From CAIOZA01 sp964464375 (GTDB lineage: Bacteria > Bacteroidota > Ignavibacteria > Kapaibacteriales > UBA2268), in assembly GCA_964464375.1 (NCBI GenBank), contig CAYXFU010000012.1:31463-95462 (forward strand): DNA of 64,000 nt, in the 5' to 3' direction. Both the position numbers and the translations under genes were made by a program. This document shows positions 1 through 8,609 of the stretch, piece after piece. Positions within the stretch are counted from its first letter, which is position 1, and the number at the start of each line of letters is the position of its first letter. The notes below the pieces were generated by a model that did no database searches, had not been told where the DNA came from, and worked only from the letters and a program-made list of their open reading frames with translations.

Positions 1-1
1 C

Positions 2-124
2 AAAGATCCGATCGTGAAGCAGATATTATCGCAGATGCCGCTCTGGTTTGGAGATGATGATATTATTCAAAATGATCTGAAGCAGATAGCAACTGTTGAC
101 CGGATGGTTATTTGCTGTAGTTAA
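2..124 (+). CDS. C-terminal fragment of an unknown protein (5' end outside window)
   Basis: An open frame enters from the left edge and stops at a TAA at 122-124, giving 40 residues that end in VICCS. I do not recognise the family. The vicinal Cys pair at the extreme C-terminus and the position just upstream of arsF/arsM-type genes make an arsenic- or metal-related role possible, but that is context only. The fragment is too short for a firm gene call. Confidence 0.4.
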   Translation, partial: KDPIVKQILSQMPLWFGDDDIIQNDLKQIATVDRMVICCS

Positions 125-127
125 GGC

Positions 128-221
128 TGTCATTCCGAACATAGTGAGGAATCCATGTATTTGTATTGTCTCCGATAAACAGCCTGGATTCTCACGGTCG
201 CTGCGCTCCCTCAGAATGACA
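128..221. repeat. Dispersed palindromic element, two inverted copies
   Basis: The block opens with TGTCATTC (128-135) and closes with its reverse complement GAATGACA (214-221). Each half carries the GGAATCC / GGATTC core. The right half, read on the minus strand, nearly matches 62504-62536. Related copies lie at 1564, 33486, 55604, 57404 and 62614, all between genes. No coding role is apparent. Confidence 0.7.
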
Positions 222-255
222 AGAAAAAAATATTTATTAACATAGAAAAAAAATT

Positions 256-672
256 ATGAAAAAACTAGTATTCTCAGTCATCGTGCTTGTGCTTATGATT
301 GCATCTGTCGTAACTTCAGAAGCCAAAAAGGAAAAACCTTACGTAACAATCAATGTTATGTATTTCCATGGTCCGACTAGATGCCAGGAATGTCTGCTGA
401 TCGAACAATTTACCCATCAGACCTTAACTTCCAACTTTTACAGAGAACTTCAATCATTGAAAGTAACATGGAAGACGGCTGACTTCACTTCAGATTCGAC
501 TATGGGGTACGAAGAGCACTACAAACTCGAGACTCAAACTCTTGTTATAGCAAGAATTGAGAATGGAAAAGAAGTGAAATGGGTAAAGCTCGAGAAAGTG
601 TGGGACTATCTAAAGGATTATCCAAAATTCGAAAAATATGTAAAAACAGCAATAAAAAAATTAATGAAATAA
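256..672 (+). CDS. ArsF-like secreted thioredoxin-fold protein
   Basis: This 138-residue protein has a signal peptide (residues 1-23) and then the block YFHGPTRCQECLLIE, with a CxxC pair at C43/C46. That block is typical of the small proteins annotated as ArsF family (nitrophenyl compound nitroreductase subunit ArsF), which occur with arsenic genes in Bacteroidota. The N-terminal signal suggests it acts outside the cytoplasm, probably in thiol/disulfide redox. The arsenite methyltransferase gene follows after 82 nt, supporting an arsenic link. The ATG at 256 is preceded only by an A-rich stretch and no clear Shine-Dalgarno. The biochemical function of this family is poorly known; the arsenic role is inferred from context. 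Confidence 0.7.
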   Translation: MKKLVFSVIVLVLMIASVVTSEAKKEKPYVTINVMYFHGPTRCQECLLIEQFTHQTLTSNFYRELQSLKVTWKTADFTSDSTMGYEEHYKLETQTLVIARIENGKEVKWVKLEKVWDYLKDYPKFEKYVKTAIKKLMK

Positions 673-754
673 AACTGATTTTTCTATCTACGTAGATTTG
701 ATAAAGCTATGAATACCTGCGCAAAAAAAATCTATTAATATTAAGGAGCAAATC

Positions 755-1558
755 ATGCAAACAGACAATTCAATCAAAGAAATGGTACGCGACAAATACG
801 CCCAAATCGCACTCGATACAATCGACTGTAAGACCACAGGATGCTGCGGCAGCCACAGCTTGCCGGAAGTTTATAACATAATGAGTGATGATTACACAAA
901 GCTCGAGGGATATGTCGAGGACGCAGATCTCGGTCTTGGTTGCGGTCTTCCGACGCAATATGCAAAGATATCCGAAGGAGATACAGTTCTCGATCTCGGG
1001 TCAGGAGCAGGGAATGATGTATTTATAGCAAGAAGCATTGTTGGTGAATCCGGCAAGGTAATCGGAGTTGATATGACTCCCGAAATGATCTCCAGAGCCA
1101 GAGCAAATGCTGAAAAACTTGGATATACAAACGTTTCGTTCTTACTTGGCGAGATCGAGGCAATGCCCGTTGAACGTAACACTATCGATGTTGTCGTCAG
1201 CAACTGCGTACTGAATCTAATTCCAAATAAAAGGGAAGCTTTTTCTGAGATTTTCCGTGTGCTAAAAAGCGGCGGTCATTTCAGCATTTCCGACATTGTA
1301 CTCAAAGGTGAGCTCAATCCTAAACTTCAGGCACCTGCTGAAATGTATGCCGGATGTGTAGCGGGAGCTATTCAAATGGAGGATTATCTTTCGACAATCA
1401 CCGGAACAGGTTTTGTTAATCTGCGATTGGACAAGCAGAAGAAGATTGATATTCCGGATTCGATCCTGAGTCAGTATCTGGATCCTCAAGAATTATCTGA
1501 ATACAGAAATTCTGATTTTGAGATAATCAGCATAACAGTTTATGCCGAAAAGCCGTAG
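755..1558 (+). CDS. arsM: Arsenite S-adenosylmethyltransferase
   Basis: ArsM transfers methyl groups from SAM to trivalent arsenic bound by cysteines. The 267-residue protein shows SAM motif I (DLGSGAGND, residues 80-88) and the acidic end of motif II (GVDMTPEM, around 104). Cysteines are C25, C30/C31, C63 (GLGCG), C151 (SNCVLNL) and C201 (AGC). C63, C151 and C201 lie where ArsM proteins carry their conserved arsenic-binding cysteines. Length matches short bacterial ArsM (about 260-280). A strong Shine-Dalgarno AAGGAG (743-748) sits 6 nt before the ATG. With the upstream ArsF-like gene it forms a small arsenic cluster whose regulator and pump are not in the window. Confidence 0.93.
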   Translation: MQTDNSIKEMVRDKYAQIALDTIDCKTTGCCGSHSLPEVYNIMSDDYTKLEGYVEDADLGLGCGLPTQYAKISEGDTVLDLGSGAGNDVFIARSIVGESGKVIGVDMTPEMISRARANAEKLGYTNVSFLLGEIEAMPVERNTIDVVVSNCVLNLIPNKREAFSEIFRVLKSGGHFSISDIVLKGELNPKLQAPAEMYAGCVAGAIQMEDYLSTITGTGFVNLRLDKQKKIDIPDSILSQYLDPQELSEYRNSDFEIISITVYAEKP

Positions 1559-1563
1559 AAGTG

Positions 1564-1790
1564 GCTGTCTTACCTGCGAATGCAGGTATCTCTGTATTTG
1601 TAGGGACACGGCGTGCCGTGTCCTTGTTTTTATTCTATTTCCAATGCTGGTATCTATTACTTTCTGTGCCGTTGGCACATCAGATCGGTAGAAAGACGTA
1701 TCCCCACAAAATCATCTGCCGTCCCGTACGGGACGGAACTAAACAGAAGAAGAACGATTTTCTACCGATCTGTTCTCACATCGGGAGAGC
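1564..1790. repeat. Intergenic mosaic of palindromic elements
   Basis: The 237 nt between arsM and the next gene are almost wholly palindromes. A TGTCTTACC...GGTATC element lies at 1564-1600. Hairpins follow at 1604-1623 (9-bp stem, ggacacggc/gccgtgtcc) and 1665-1679 (tgtgcc/ggcaca). A 14-bp inverted repeat at 1681-1694 and 1759-1772 (cagatcggtagaaa and its complement) encloses an 18-bp perfect palindrome at 1719-1736. Open frames across it are by-products. The GTAGAAA tag beside GC-rich hairpins resembles REP-like elements; there is no transposase here. Confidence 0.7.
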
Positions 1791-1795
1791 AGATT

Positions 1796-2449
1796 TTATT
1801 TTAATAATATTACCTTCTTCATTAAATAGTTTTGAGGTGTTATAATATATAGGATATATTCGCCATTAGTATTTTTAGTTATATCAATATAATATGAAAA
1901 CTGGTCAACATCAGATGAGAAAATTGTTTTACCACTTAAATCACTGACAAATATTTTATAGACTTGGAAGTCGCTTTTTTTAGTAAGTGTAATAATTCCG
2001 TTTTGATTCAAATAATTGAAATATTCGTCCAATTTATTGTAATTATAATTATTATTACCGTAAGATTCTGGTATGGGGTCAATTATTAGCTTTTTTAATG
2101 CACTATTATAATATAACTTTGCTACTGCTTTATCCGACAATCTTTCCTTAATTATATACAAAAAATCAGGACCCTCATAGGTGCCAGATATTAAATGGGC
2201 AGTATAAAAATCTTTTATAGAATTAATACCATAATTGTCGGTTAGAGAATATTGCCTTTGAAAATCACCTCTACACCAAATATAATAGAAGGAATAATCA
2301 TATCTACCATCATAATTATCATCAGAAAGAATCATTATATCAGAGCAAATATTTGATTTTTCTTCTATATATATCACTGTTGGCTTTTCAGCATTGAGGA
2401 TATTTATAGTAAATATTAGTAGAATTATTATGAAAAATATTCTGTACAT
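1796..2449 (-). CDS. Small secreted protein with T9SS-type C-terminal domain
   Basis: This 217-residue protein starts at the ATG at 2449 (an in-frame TTG lies three codons earlier). It has a hydrophobic signal peptide (roughly residues 1-20, ending NAEK). The body is rich in Tyr, Asn and Asp and has no recognised domain. The last 60 or so residues look like a T9SS type A sorting domain: YKIFVSDLSGKTIFS, then NTNGEYILYI and a final KKVILLK. I infer secretion through the outer membrane by T9SS and surface attachment or release. Codons are very AT-rich even for this window. Function unknown. Confidence 0.6.
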   Translation of the reverse strand: MYRIFFIIILLIFTINILNAEKPTVIYIEEKSNICSDIMILSDDNYDGRYDYSFYYIWCRGDFQRQYSLTDNYGINSIKDFYTAHLISGTYEGPDFLYIIKERLSDKAVAKLYYNSALKKLIIDPIPESYGNNNYNYNKLDEYFNYLNQNGIITLTKKSDFQVYKIFVSDLSGKTIFSSDVDQFSYYIDITKNTNGEYILYIITPQNYLMKKVILLK

Positions 2450-2510
2450 GATTATCAAAATAAATAAAATTATTATGTGTTACAATATTATAAATAAGAC
2501 CAATTTAATT

Positions 2511-3650
2511 TTACCTCTTCACAGATGCAATCTGCTTTACAGCATCGATGAACACTTGAATCTCTTCTTCTGTTGTGAAGTAGGAGTAAGAAGCTCTGAC
2601 TGTTCCCCAAGGATATGCTCCGATGGGCTTTAGTAGTAGTGGTGCACAATGCAGTCCCGTTCTGACCAATATATCAAAAGAACTGTCAAGAATATATCCC
2701 ACTTCCTCGGGTACGATATGATCGATATTAAAACAGAAATTCGTAAATGAATTTCTCTTAGATAAGTTGTAACAAGTCAATCCTTCTATGTCTTTCAATT
2801 CAGAGTAAATCAAATCGAATAATTTCTTCTTATGGGTGTAAATTTTCTCCAAGCCAATTTCAAGAACCCAGTTAACACCTGTTAGGAGCGAAATTATCCC
2901 GGGATTGTTTGGTGTGCCTGCTTCATAATGAATTGGAAATCCCAGAGGCTGAAAAAGATTATCGCTGTGTATGCCGGTACCACCAACTTTCAGAGGCTTA
3001 ATATATAAACCCTCTTTTACGACTAATCCTCCTGTACCTTGAATCCCATAAAGAGATTTATGTCCTGTGAAAGCCATAAAATCCAGATCCCAACCATCAA
3101 AATCAATAGGTACATTGCCGGCAGACTGAGAAGCATCAACCAAAATAAGTGCACCATTTTCATGGGCGATTTTTGCAATCTCCTTAATATCTGCTATTGC
3201 TCCGGTTACATTGGAACAATGATTAACGGCAACAAGTTTAGTATTAGTCCTCATTGCCAATCGGATATTCTCCGGATCGATATTGGCATGTTCATCACAA
3301 TCGACAATGGTTAATTCTATTTTTCCTTCAGATTCGAGCCTTTTGAGCGGACGGATAACAGAATTATGTTCCAGACTTGTAATCACAACATGTCCACCGC
3401 CAAGTTCAAGACCACTAATTACTGTATTCAGAGCTTCAGTACTACCGGATCCAAGAATAATCTGCAAAGGATTTGCTACCTTAAATAACTTCGACAAAGC
3501 AACTCTGCACTGATAAACATGGTCGCCTATGTCAGCTTTAAAACCGGTTCTTACGCCATGATGAGCTGGAACAGAAAGACTGTCGTTAACCGCATCAATT
3601 ACACACTTAGGTTTAGGAAAACTTGTTGCTCCATTGTTCAGATATATCAT
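2511..3650 (-). CDS. Class V aminotransferase, cysteine desulfurase family (EF2568-like)
   Basis: Members of this PLP fold use cysteine or related substrates to release sulfur; the exact role of this subfamily is not established. Seen here (residues counted from a TTG three codons upstream): N-terminus MIYLNNGATSFPKP, PLP-stacking H98, D175/Q178 (VDASQSAG), Schiff-base lysine K201 (FTGHKSLYG) and the persulfide-type loop Cys C338 (RTGLHCAPL). Length of about 380 fits. I chose the ATG at 3650 because an AAGG motif (3661-3664) lies 10 nt upstream and family members begin MIYL; the TTG at 3659 would be 1 nt from that motif. No iscU/sufU partner is adjacent. A second class V enzyme (6973-8439) and a cysteine synthase (5579-6685) are nearby. 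Confidence 0.85.
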   Translation of the reverse strand: MIYLNNGATSFPKPKCVIDAVNDSLSVPAHHGVRTGFKADIGDHVYQCRVALSKLFKVANPLQIILGSGSTEALNTVISGLELGGGHVVITSLEHNSVIRPLKRLESEGKIELTIVDCDEHANIDPENIRLAMRTNTKLVAVNHCSNVTGAIADIKEIAKIAHENGALILVDASQSAGNVPIDFDGWDLDFMAFTGHKSLYGIQGTGGLVVKEGLYIKPLKVGGTGIHSDNLFQPLGFPIHYEAGTPNNPGIISLLTGVNWVLEIGLEKIYTHKKKLFDLIYSELKDIEGLTCYNLSKRNSFTNFCFNIDHIVPEEVGYILDSSFDILVRTGLHCAPLLLKPIGAYPWGTVRASYSYFTTEEEIQVFIDAVKQIASVKR

Positions 3651-3795
3651 TCTGTCCAAACCTTATTTTAAGTTAAATATTTATGGTAGTGACGACTGAA
3701 AATAATTATTAATAAAAAAAATAAAAAAACTCTTTTTATTAACTGGTAAACTTCGTATAATTGTTATTTGAAATATATCATAATCACGTAAGACT

Positions 3796-4791
3796 ATGCC
3801 ATCAAACCAATATTCCACAAAATCATACTATGAACTTTCTAAGCACAATTTGTCTCAGGTAGTGCTTTTCATATTCCTATCCATTATTGGTATGGTGCTT
3901 GTTTTTGTTGTACTGATGCCGATGCTGGAGGAGTTTTTTAAAGGCTTTTTAAGTGGACATGTATTTAATCATGGAGAAAAGATTTCGTATTTAATTGATT
4001 CAAAAGACAATCTCCATACCACAAATTATTTAACCAATTGGTCTGTTGACATCTACAAAAACACACCGCAGGAGTCGCGCTATTGGTTCAATCCTGTTCT
4101 TTCGTTTTTCCCGATTGCATTTATTATAAGTCTTTTCATGTCCATTTCTCTTAGTGCCCTTATGCCGGTTTCGGCGGGATTTATAAGGCAAAAAATTGAG
4201 CGCGAAATTGCTAATTTTATCAACCAAATATCCGCAAATTATTTCGGATCAACTTCTGACCATGAATTAGCTGAAATTGCAATGATGATCAAATCAGCTG
4301 ATCTCCAGCAAATGCATGAATACACTGATGACTGGGATATCAAGCTTGAAGATCTTAAAATTCTGCAAAGAGCTCTTATTTGGCAGGATTCAAATCTTTT
4401 CTATAAAATGGTACATTTGAATGACGGTCTCACTATGTATATGCGATTTTACTTCACTATGAAGTATAACAATGCTGTGCTAGGTCTGGTCTATATTGGT
4501 GCGGCAGTACTTATCATTATTGTTGGTCTGCGTGGATTGAAGTTCGTACCTCCAACTCAACCATCGATTGTTCTGTTCGCATTAGGATTGGAATTCACCT
4601 TGCTGGTTACTTACGCTTTTACTTTGATGTACACCAGACAGGAAGAAGATATGGATAGCGCTGTCGGATCAGGCAATTCATCAATGAATAGTGATTCTTT
4701 GTTCATGAGCAGTGATTTCGGCACATCTCGAGAAATTGAAAAATTACTGAGGGTTTTCATAAAATCTTCTCCCAAGAAGCCGACTAAATAA
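3796..4791 (+). CDS. Unknown multi-pass membrane protein
   Basis: I do not recognise this 331-residue protein. It shows four likely transmembrane segments, at roughly residues 21-43, 100-125, 226-248 and 256-278. Two lie before and two after a soluble, helical middle region (about 130-220, rich in charged residues and Met). The C-terminus is Ser/Met-rich and then basic. It precedes the rRNA methyltransferase gene by 6 nt on the same strand, so the two are probably co-transcribed, which says little about function. The upstream 140 nt are AT-rich and separate it from a divergent desulfurase-like gene. Confidence 0.75.
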   Translation: MPSNQYSTKSYYELSKHNLSQVVLFIFLSIIGMVLVFVVLMPMLEEFFKGFLSGHVFNHGEKISYLIDSKDNLHTTNYLTNWSVDIYKNTPQESRYWFNPVLSFFPIAFIISLFMSISLSALMPVSAGFIRQKIEREIANFINQISANYFGSTSDHELAEIAMMIKSADLQQMHEYTDDWDIKLEDLKILQRALIWQDSNLFYKMVHLNDGLTMYMRFYFTMKYNNAVLGLVYIGAAVLIIIVGLRGLKFVPPTQPSIVLFALGLEFTLLVTYAFTLMYTRQEEDMDSAVGSGNSSMNSDSLFMSSDFGTSREIEKLLRVFIKSSPKKPTK

Positions 4792-4797
4792 TAAAAG

Positions 4798-5586
4798 ATG
4801 ATTGAAATCTCCAATATCAATGATTCTAGAATTGAATTATACAAAAGTCTGCGCTTCACACCTAAATCTCATACAGATGCTAACGTCTTTGTAGCCGAAA
4901 CTGAAAAAGTAGTCTTAAAGATGCTCGAAAGCTCAATCGAACCGGTTTCTGTATTTGCTGTTCCCGAATTTTATGAAAAATATTCAGATTTGATTAAATC
5001 TAAGGATTTTCCTGAAGGAAATCTCTTTATGGCAAATAAAGAGCTTATGAATGAAATCGTAGGTTTTCGCATTCACAGCGGCATAATGGCTATCGGTAAA
5101 ATTCCACACGACACTCCAATATTAGAATTAGATTCTAAAATAGTCATATTAAATGGAATTATTGATGCAGAAAATGTCGGTGCCATCGTCAGGAATTGTG
5201 CGGCATTCGGATTTAATTCCTTAATAACAGATGAAAAAAGCTCTTCGCCTTATCTTCGAAGAGCCGTCAGAGTATCGATGGGAAACGTCTTCGAGATTAA
5301 AGTCCACCATAGCAAAGATATAATAGCTACTATCAATGATCTGAAACGGAATGGAAGTCAGATTTTAGCTGCTGAAATCTGCGATGGATCTATTGCATTA
5401 GAAGAAGCTAATTTCAGCGATAAATTCTGCCTGATCTTCGGCAGTGAAGGTAATGGAATACAAACAGATATTCTAAATATTTGCGATAACATTGTACATA
5501 TTCCAATATCAAATATTGTTCCTTCTATCAATGTAGCCGCTTCTAGTGCAGTCTTTCTTCATCATATCAAGAACAAGTTCAGCTGA
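4798..5586 (+). CDS. SpoU/TrmH-family RNA 2'-O-ribose methyltransferase
   Basis: SPOUT enzymes of this family methylate a ribose 2'-OH in rRNA or tRNA using SAM bound in a trefoil knot. All three motifs are visible in this 262-residue protein: motif 1 at 119-138 with R132/N133 (ENVGAIVRNCAAFG), motif 2 at 213-221 (IFGSEGNGI) and motif 3 at 236-252 (IPISNIVPSINVAASSAV, with S243 and N245). An N-terminal substrate-binding region of about 100 residues precedes the catalytic domain, as in RlmB/TsnR-type proteins. The target cannot be read from the sequence. Its 3' end overlaps the convergent cysteine synthase gene by 8 nt (5579-5586). Confidence 0.88.
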   Translation: MIEISNINDSRIELYKSLRFTPKSHTDANVFVAETEKVVLKMLESSIEPVSVFAVPEFYEKYSDLIKSKDFPEGNLFMANKELMNEIVGFRIHSGIMAIGKIPHDTPILELDSKIVILNGIIDAENVGAIVRNCAAFGFNSLITDEKSSSPYLRRAVRVSMGNVFEIKVHHSKDIIATINDLKRNGSQILAAEICDGSIALEEANFSDKFCLIFGSEGNGIQTDILNICDNIVHIPISNIVPSINVAASSAVFLHHIKNKFS

Positions 5587-6685
5587 ATTTTTTGCAGGCA
5601 ATCGGCAGAATATTTCCTTTTGATTCGCTGTACATTGATTCTGCACATTCATCACCTTCGCAGGACATGTGGCAGACTCTTTTGAAAGCATGGAAGTTTA
5701 ATAATTCGACATCAACTGATAAGAAATCAGCTTTAACGGGCTCGTCTCTGAGTAAATCTGTACTAAGATACTTTTTATTATCATCAGAAAAAACTGTGGC
5801 TATAATAGCATCATGCCCCATCTCATTCATTAGCTTCAATGCACCGATGAAGTTAGCTCCGCTTGAAATTCCGACAGCTAATCCCAGCTCGGAAGCAAGC
5901 TTTTGTGCCATTATGATTGCATCACCATCGTCAACAGGTATAACTTTATCGAGTTGATCCAGTTTCACAATCTCAGGGATAAATTCGTCTGAAATCCCTT
6001 GAATTCTGTGCTTACCAACTTTGTAACCCGTTGTAAGTGTTGGAGAACTTGCCGGTTCAAGAGGATGAACCTTAACTCCGGGATATTGCTCCTTCAGATA
6101 TTTCCCAACACCCATGATTGTACCACCAGTTCCAACGCCTGCGATGAAAGCATCCAGCCTGTGTTCCCTGAAAGCTAACTGCCACCATATTTCGGGTCCG
6201 GTTGTCAGATAGTGAGCCTCAACATTATCGTCATTAGAAAATTGACATGGTAAAAATGTATTGTCCATTTCAGTAGCTAATTCTTCAGAAAATTTGATAC
6301 TGCCCAGAAAACCACCCTGAGCCGCAGATACTAATCTGATATCAGCACCAAGACTTTTCAGAAGGTTCTTTCTTTCTTCGCTCATCCAGTCAGGCATAAA
6401 GATAGTTACAGGAAACCCAAGCGATCTTCCGATTGCAGCAAATGAAATACCGGTATTGCCGCTCGTAGCTTCAATTATTCGAGTATCGTCTTTGAGCGAC
6501 CCATTGTCGATGGCTTTTTTTATAATATGATAAGCCATTCTGTCCTTGATACTGCCAGTCAGATTGACGTGCTCAGCTTTTACAAAAATACGTCCTGGTT
6601 TACCCTTGAATTTAAAATTAATCTCCATCATAGGAGTATTGCCAATCAAATACTTTAAACCATCTACTCTTTTCTGAATATTCAT
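5579..6685 (-). CDS. Cysteine synthase family PLP enzyme with Cys-rich C-terminal tail
   Basis: It resembles O-acetylserine sulfhydrylase (CysK/CysM), which makes cysteine from O-acetylserine and sulfide. Seen in 368 residues: PLP lysine K47 (NLTGSIKDRM), substrate loop TSGNTG (74-79), glycine-rich phosphate loop GVGTGGT (near 188) and the cofactor-ring region GISSGAN. CysK is normally about 310 residues. Here about 55 more follow, with C338, C342, C347 (CHMSCEGDEC) and C364 near the end. That tail could bind metal or an Fe-S cluster or act as a redox switch; this is inference. Cystathionine beta-synthase-like activity is an alternative. No cysE lies nearby. Confidence 0.85.
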   Translation of the reverse strand: MNIQKRVDGLKYLIGNTPMMEINFKFKGKPGRIFVKAEHVNLTGSIKDRMAYHIIKKAIDNGSLKDDTRIIEATSGNTGISFAAIGRSLGFPVTIFMPDWMSEERKNLLKSLGADIRLVSAAQGGFLGSIKFSEELATEMDNTFLPCQFSNDDNVEAHYLTTGPEIWWQLAFREHRLDAFIAGVGTGGTIMGVGKYLKEQYPGVKVHPLEPASSPTLTTGYKVGKHRIQGISDEFIPEIVKLDQLDKVIPVDDGDAIIMAQKLASELGLAVGISSGANFIGALKLMNEMGHDAIIATVFSDDNKKYLSTDLLRDEPVKADFLSVDVELLNFHAFKRVCHMSCEGDECAESMYSESKGNILPIACKKFS

Positions 6686-6972
6686 ATTTAAATAACTTTC
6701 TGCATTTTTGATTTACTAAGACATGCAAATTAATCAATTTTTTGAAAAAATTATTTGAGATAATCTTTAAATAACTTTTTATAGCCACTTTAGTACATAG
6801 CTAACAAAGAATGCTTGATTTGTGAACTGATTCTCTACAGTTAAAGATTTTATTTTGCCACTTCTAACCTTAGTAATTGCAAATCACCACAAAAAAAGCA
6901 TCATACTATCTTATGAAAATGAATAAATTATCTGATAAGGTTTTGAAGACAAAAAGGACTTACTCGGATTTT

Positions 6973-8439
6973 CTATCCCTTGATCTCAAACCAATTCTTA
7001 ATCTTCTCTTCATCACTATCAACAAAACTTCTGTGATTGAACTCATTAGTCAAGGGGTTATGAATATATTCCTTTTCCAGATCAGCTATATTTTCAACGA
7101 TGTATTTGATTGAATCGCATACGTAATGTACTTCCTCGTCTGTCGTAGTAGGATGGAACGATGCCCGAACCCAACCTGGTTTATCAAATAGACATCCGTT
7201 CTCGATCTCTGAGGTTATTTTATTTGAAGTATCAACATTTACATGGAGAAGATAATGTCCGTAAGTGCCAGCGCATGAGCATCCGCCCCTGGTCTGTACA
7301 CCGAACATATCATTCAGCAATTTCACAATTAAATTATAATGGATATTCTCGACATAGAATGACATAATTGCAAGTCTATGCTCAATATTATCAGCTAAAA
7401 TATGCAGATTAGGGATTTTCCTCAATTTTTCAAATGCTATCCGAACAATCTCCTTTTCCCTTATCAGCATATTTACAACCCCCATTTCGTCCTTCAGCTT
7501 TATAGCTAATGCCGCTCTTATAGTCTGAAGGAATCCAGGTGTGCCTCCATCTTCGCGTGCTTCAATATCCTCTATAAAACTATGTTGCCCCCAGGGATTA
7601 GTCCACTTAACTGTGCCACCGCCAGTATTATCCGGAATTTTATTGTGATATAATTTGGAATCGAAAATCAATACTCCCGAAGATCCCGGACCACCCAAAA
7701 ATTTATGAGGAGAAAAGAAAATAGCATCAATCTTTTTTGTTTCATCTTCTGGATGCATGTCGATATCAATATATGGAGCAGATGCAGCAAAATCTACAAA
7801 ACAATAACCACCATACTTATGCATCAATTGTGCCATTTCATGATAATTTGTCTGTATTCCGGTAACATTTGAACAAGCTGTGAATGCACCTATTATAGTC
7901 TTTCGATTTGCAAATTGTTTCAGGTTGTTTTCCAGGTCATCAAGATTGACAAGACCTTCCTCATCAGGCTCTAAATGCACAACGTCTGCCATTGTAACAA
8001 GCCAGGAAGTCTGATTGGAATGATGCTCCATGTGTGTAACGAAAACAATTGGTCTGTCCTCTTCTGCGAGATGAATAAACTTCTGCATCTGCTCCGGGAC
8101 CTTCAATCCAAGTATCCTCTGAAATTTATTCACAGCTCCTGTCATACCTGTATCAGGCGTTATAATTATATCAGTTGAGCTAGCATTGACATGCTTTTTA
8201 ATAATTTCATGAGCAAGATGATAAGCAATTGTCATAGTCTTCCCTGTTTTTGTTGCCTCAGTGTGGGTATTGGCAACGAATGGGAAGAACTGCTCTATCA
8301 ATTTCTCTTCTAACGGCTTGAACAATCTTCCGCTTGCCGTCCAATCAGCATAAATAATCTTTTTTTCACCAAATGGTGAACGGAATGTTTGGTCAATACC
8401 TATAATTCCATCACGATAACCACTAAAATAATCTTCCAT
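6973..8439 (-). CDS. Class V aminotransferase (cysteine desulfurase-like), long form
   Basis: A 488-residue PLP enzyme. Visible: N-terminal YADWTASGRL, H-rich stacking loop THMEHHSNQ (around 135-143), VDFAASAP (D216), Schiff-base lysine K246 (FFSPHKFLGGPGSSG) and a C-terminal loop RGGCSCAGTYGH with C387/C389. It is about 100 residues longer than IscS/SufS. Proteins of this form are annotated only as class V aminotransferases, so substrate is uncertain: selenocysteine lyase, desulfurase or amino acid C-S lyase are all possible. The ATG at 8439 is clear. It is the second class V enzyme within 5 kb and stands as its own unit: 287 nt from the downstream gene, and separated from cheB upstream by a strong hairpin. 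Confidence 0.8.
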   Translation of the reverse strand: MEDYFSGYRDGIIGIDQTFRSPFGEKKIIYADWTASGRLFKPLEEKLIEQFFPFVANTHTEATKTGKTMTIAYHLAHEIIKKHVNASSTDIIITPDTGMTGAVNKFQRILGLKVPEQMQKFIHLAEEDRPIVFVTHMEHHSNQTSWLVTMADVVHLEPDEEGLVNLDDLENNLKQFANRKTIIGAFTACSNVTGIQTNYHEMAQLMHKYGGYCFVDFAASAPYIDIDMHPEDETKKIDAIFFSPHKFLGGPGSSGVLIFDSKLYHNKIPDNTGGGTVKWTNPWGQHSFIEDIEAREDGGTPGFLQTIRAALAIKLKDEMGVVNMLIREKEIVRIAFEKLRKIPNLHILADNIEHRLAIMSFYVENIHYNLIVKLLNDMFGVQTRGGCSCAGTYGHYLLHVNVDTSNKITSEIENGCLFDKPGWVRASFHPTTTDEEVHYVCDSIKYIVENIADLEKEYIHNPLTNEFNHRSFVDSDEEKIKNWFEIKG

Positions 8440-8553
8440 TTTACAATTTTATTATTTTTTACAATACCATTTACAAAATTACTAAAAATAATGATGGGAC
8501 TATTTTAAAAAGGATATTATAAGCTAAATGGATGTAGGGGATCAATTTTTTCT

Positions 8554-8591
8554 AAAACACAGAATCCCGTCGGAACGGGATTCTGTGTTTT
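8554..8591 (-). terminator. Strong hairpin downstream of cheB
   Basis: A perfect 17-bp stem (8554-8570 with 8575-8591) closes on a 4-nt loop (cgga). The arms end in AAAA/TTTT. It lies 18 nt after the cheB stop on the minus strand and before the next minus-strand gene, so it probably ends cheB transcription. It lacks a long T-run beyond the stem, so it may instead be a palindromic repeat. Confidence 0.6.
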
Positions 8592-8609
8592 AAAAAATAA
8601 ATTCGACAT

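Noticed and set aside
1561..1845. Plus-strand frame of 94 codons after arsM
   Set aside because: It runs across a chain of palindromic repeats and starts 2 nt after the arsM stop without any protein-like pattern.
6877..7113. Plus-strand frame of 78 codons
   Set aside because: Most of it is antisense to the class V aminotransferase end, and it lacks a ribosome site or recognisable sequence.
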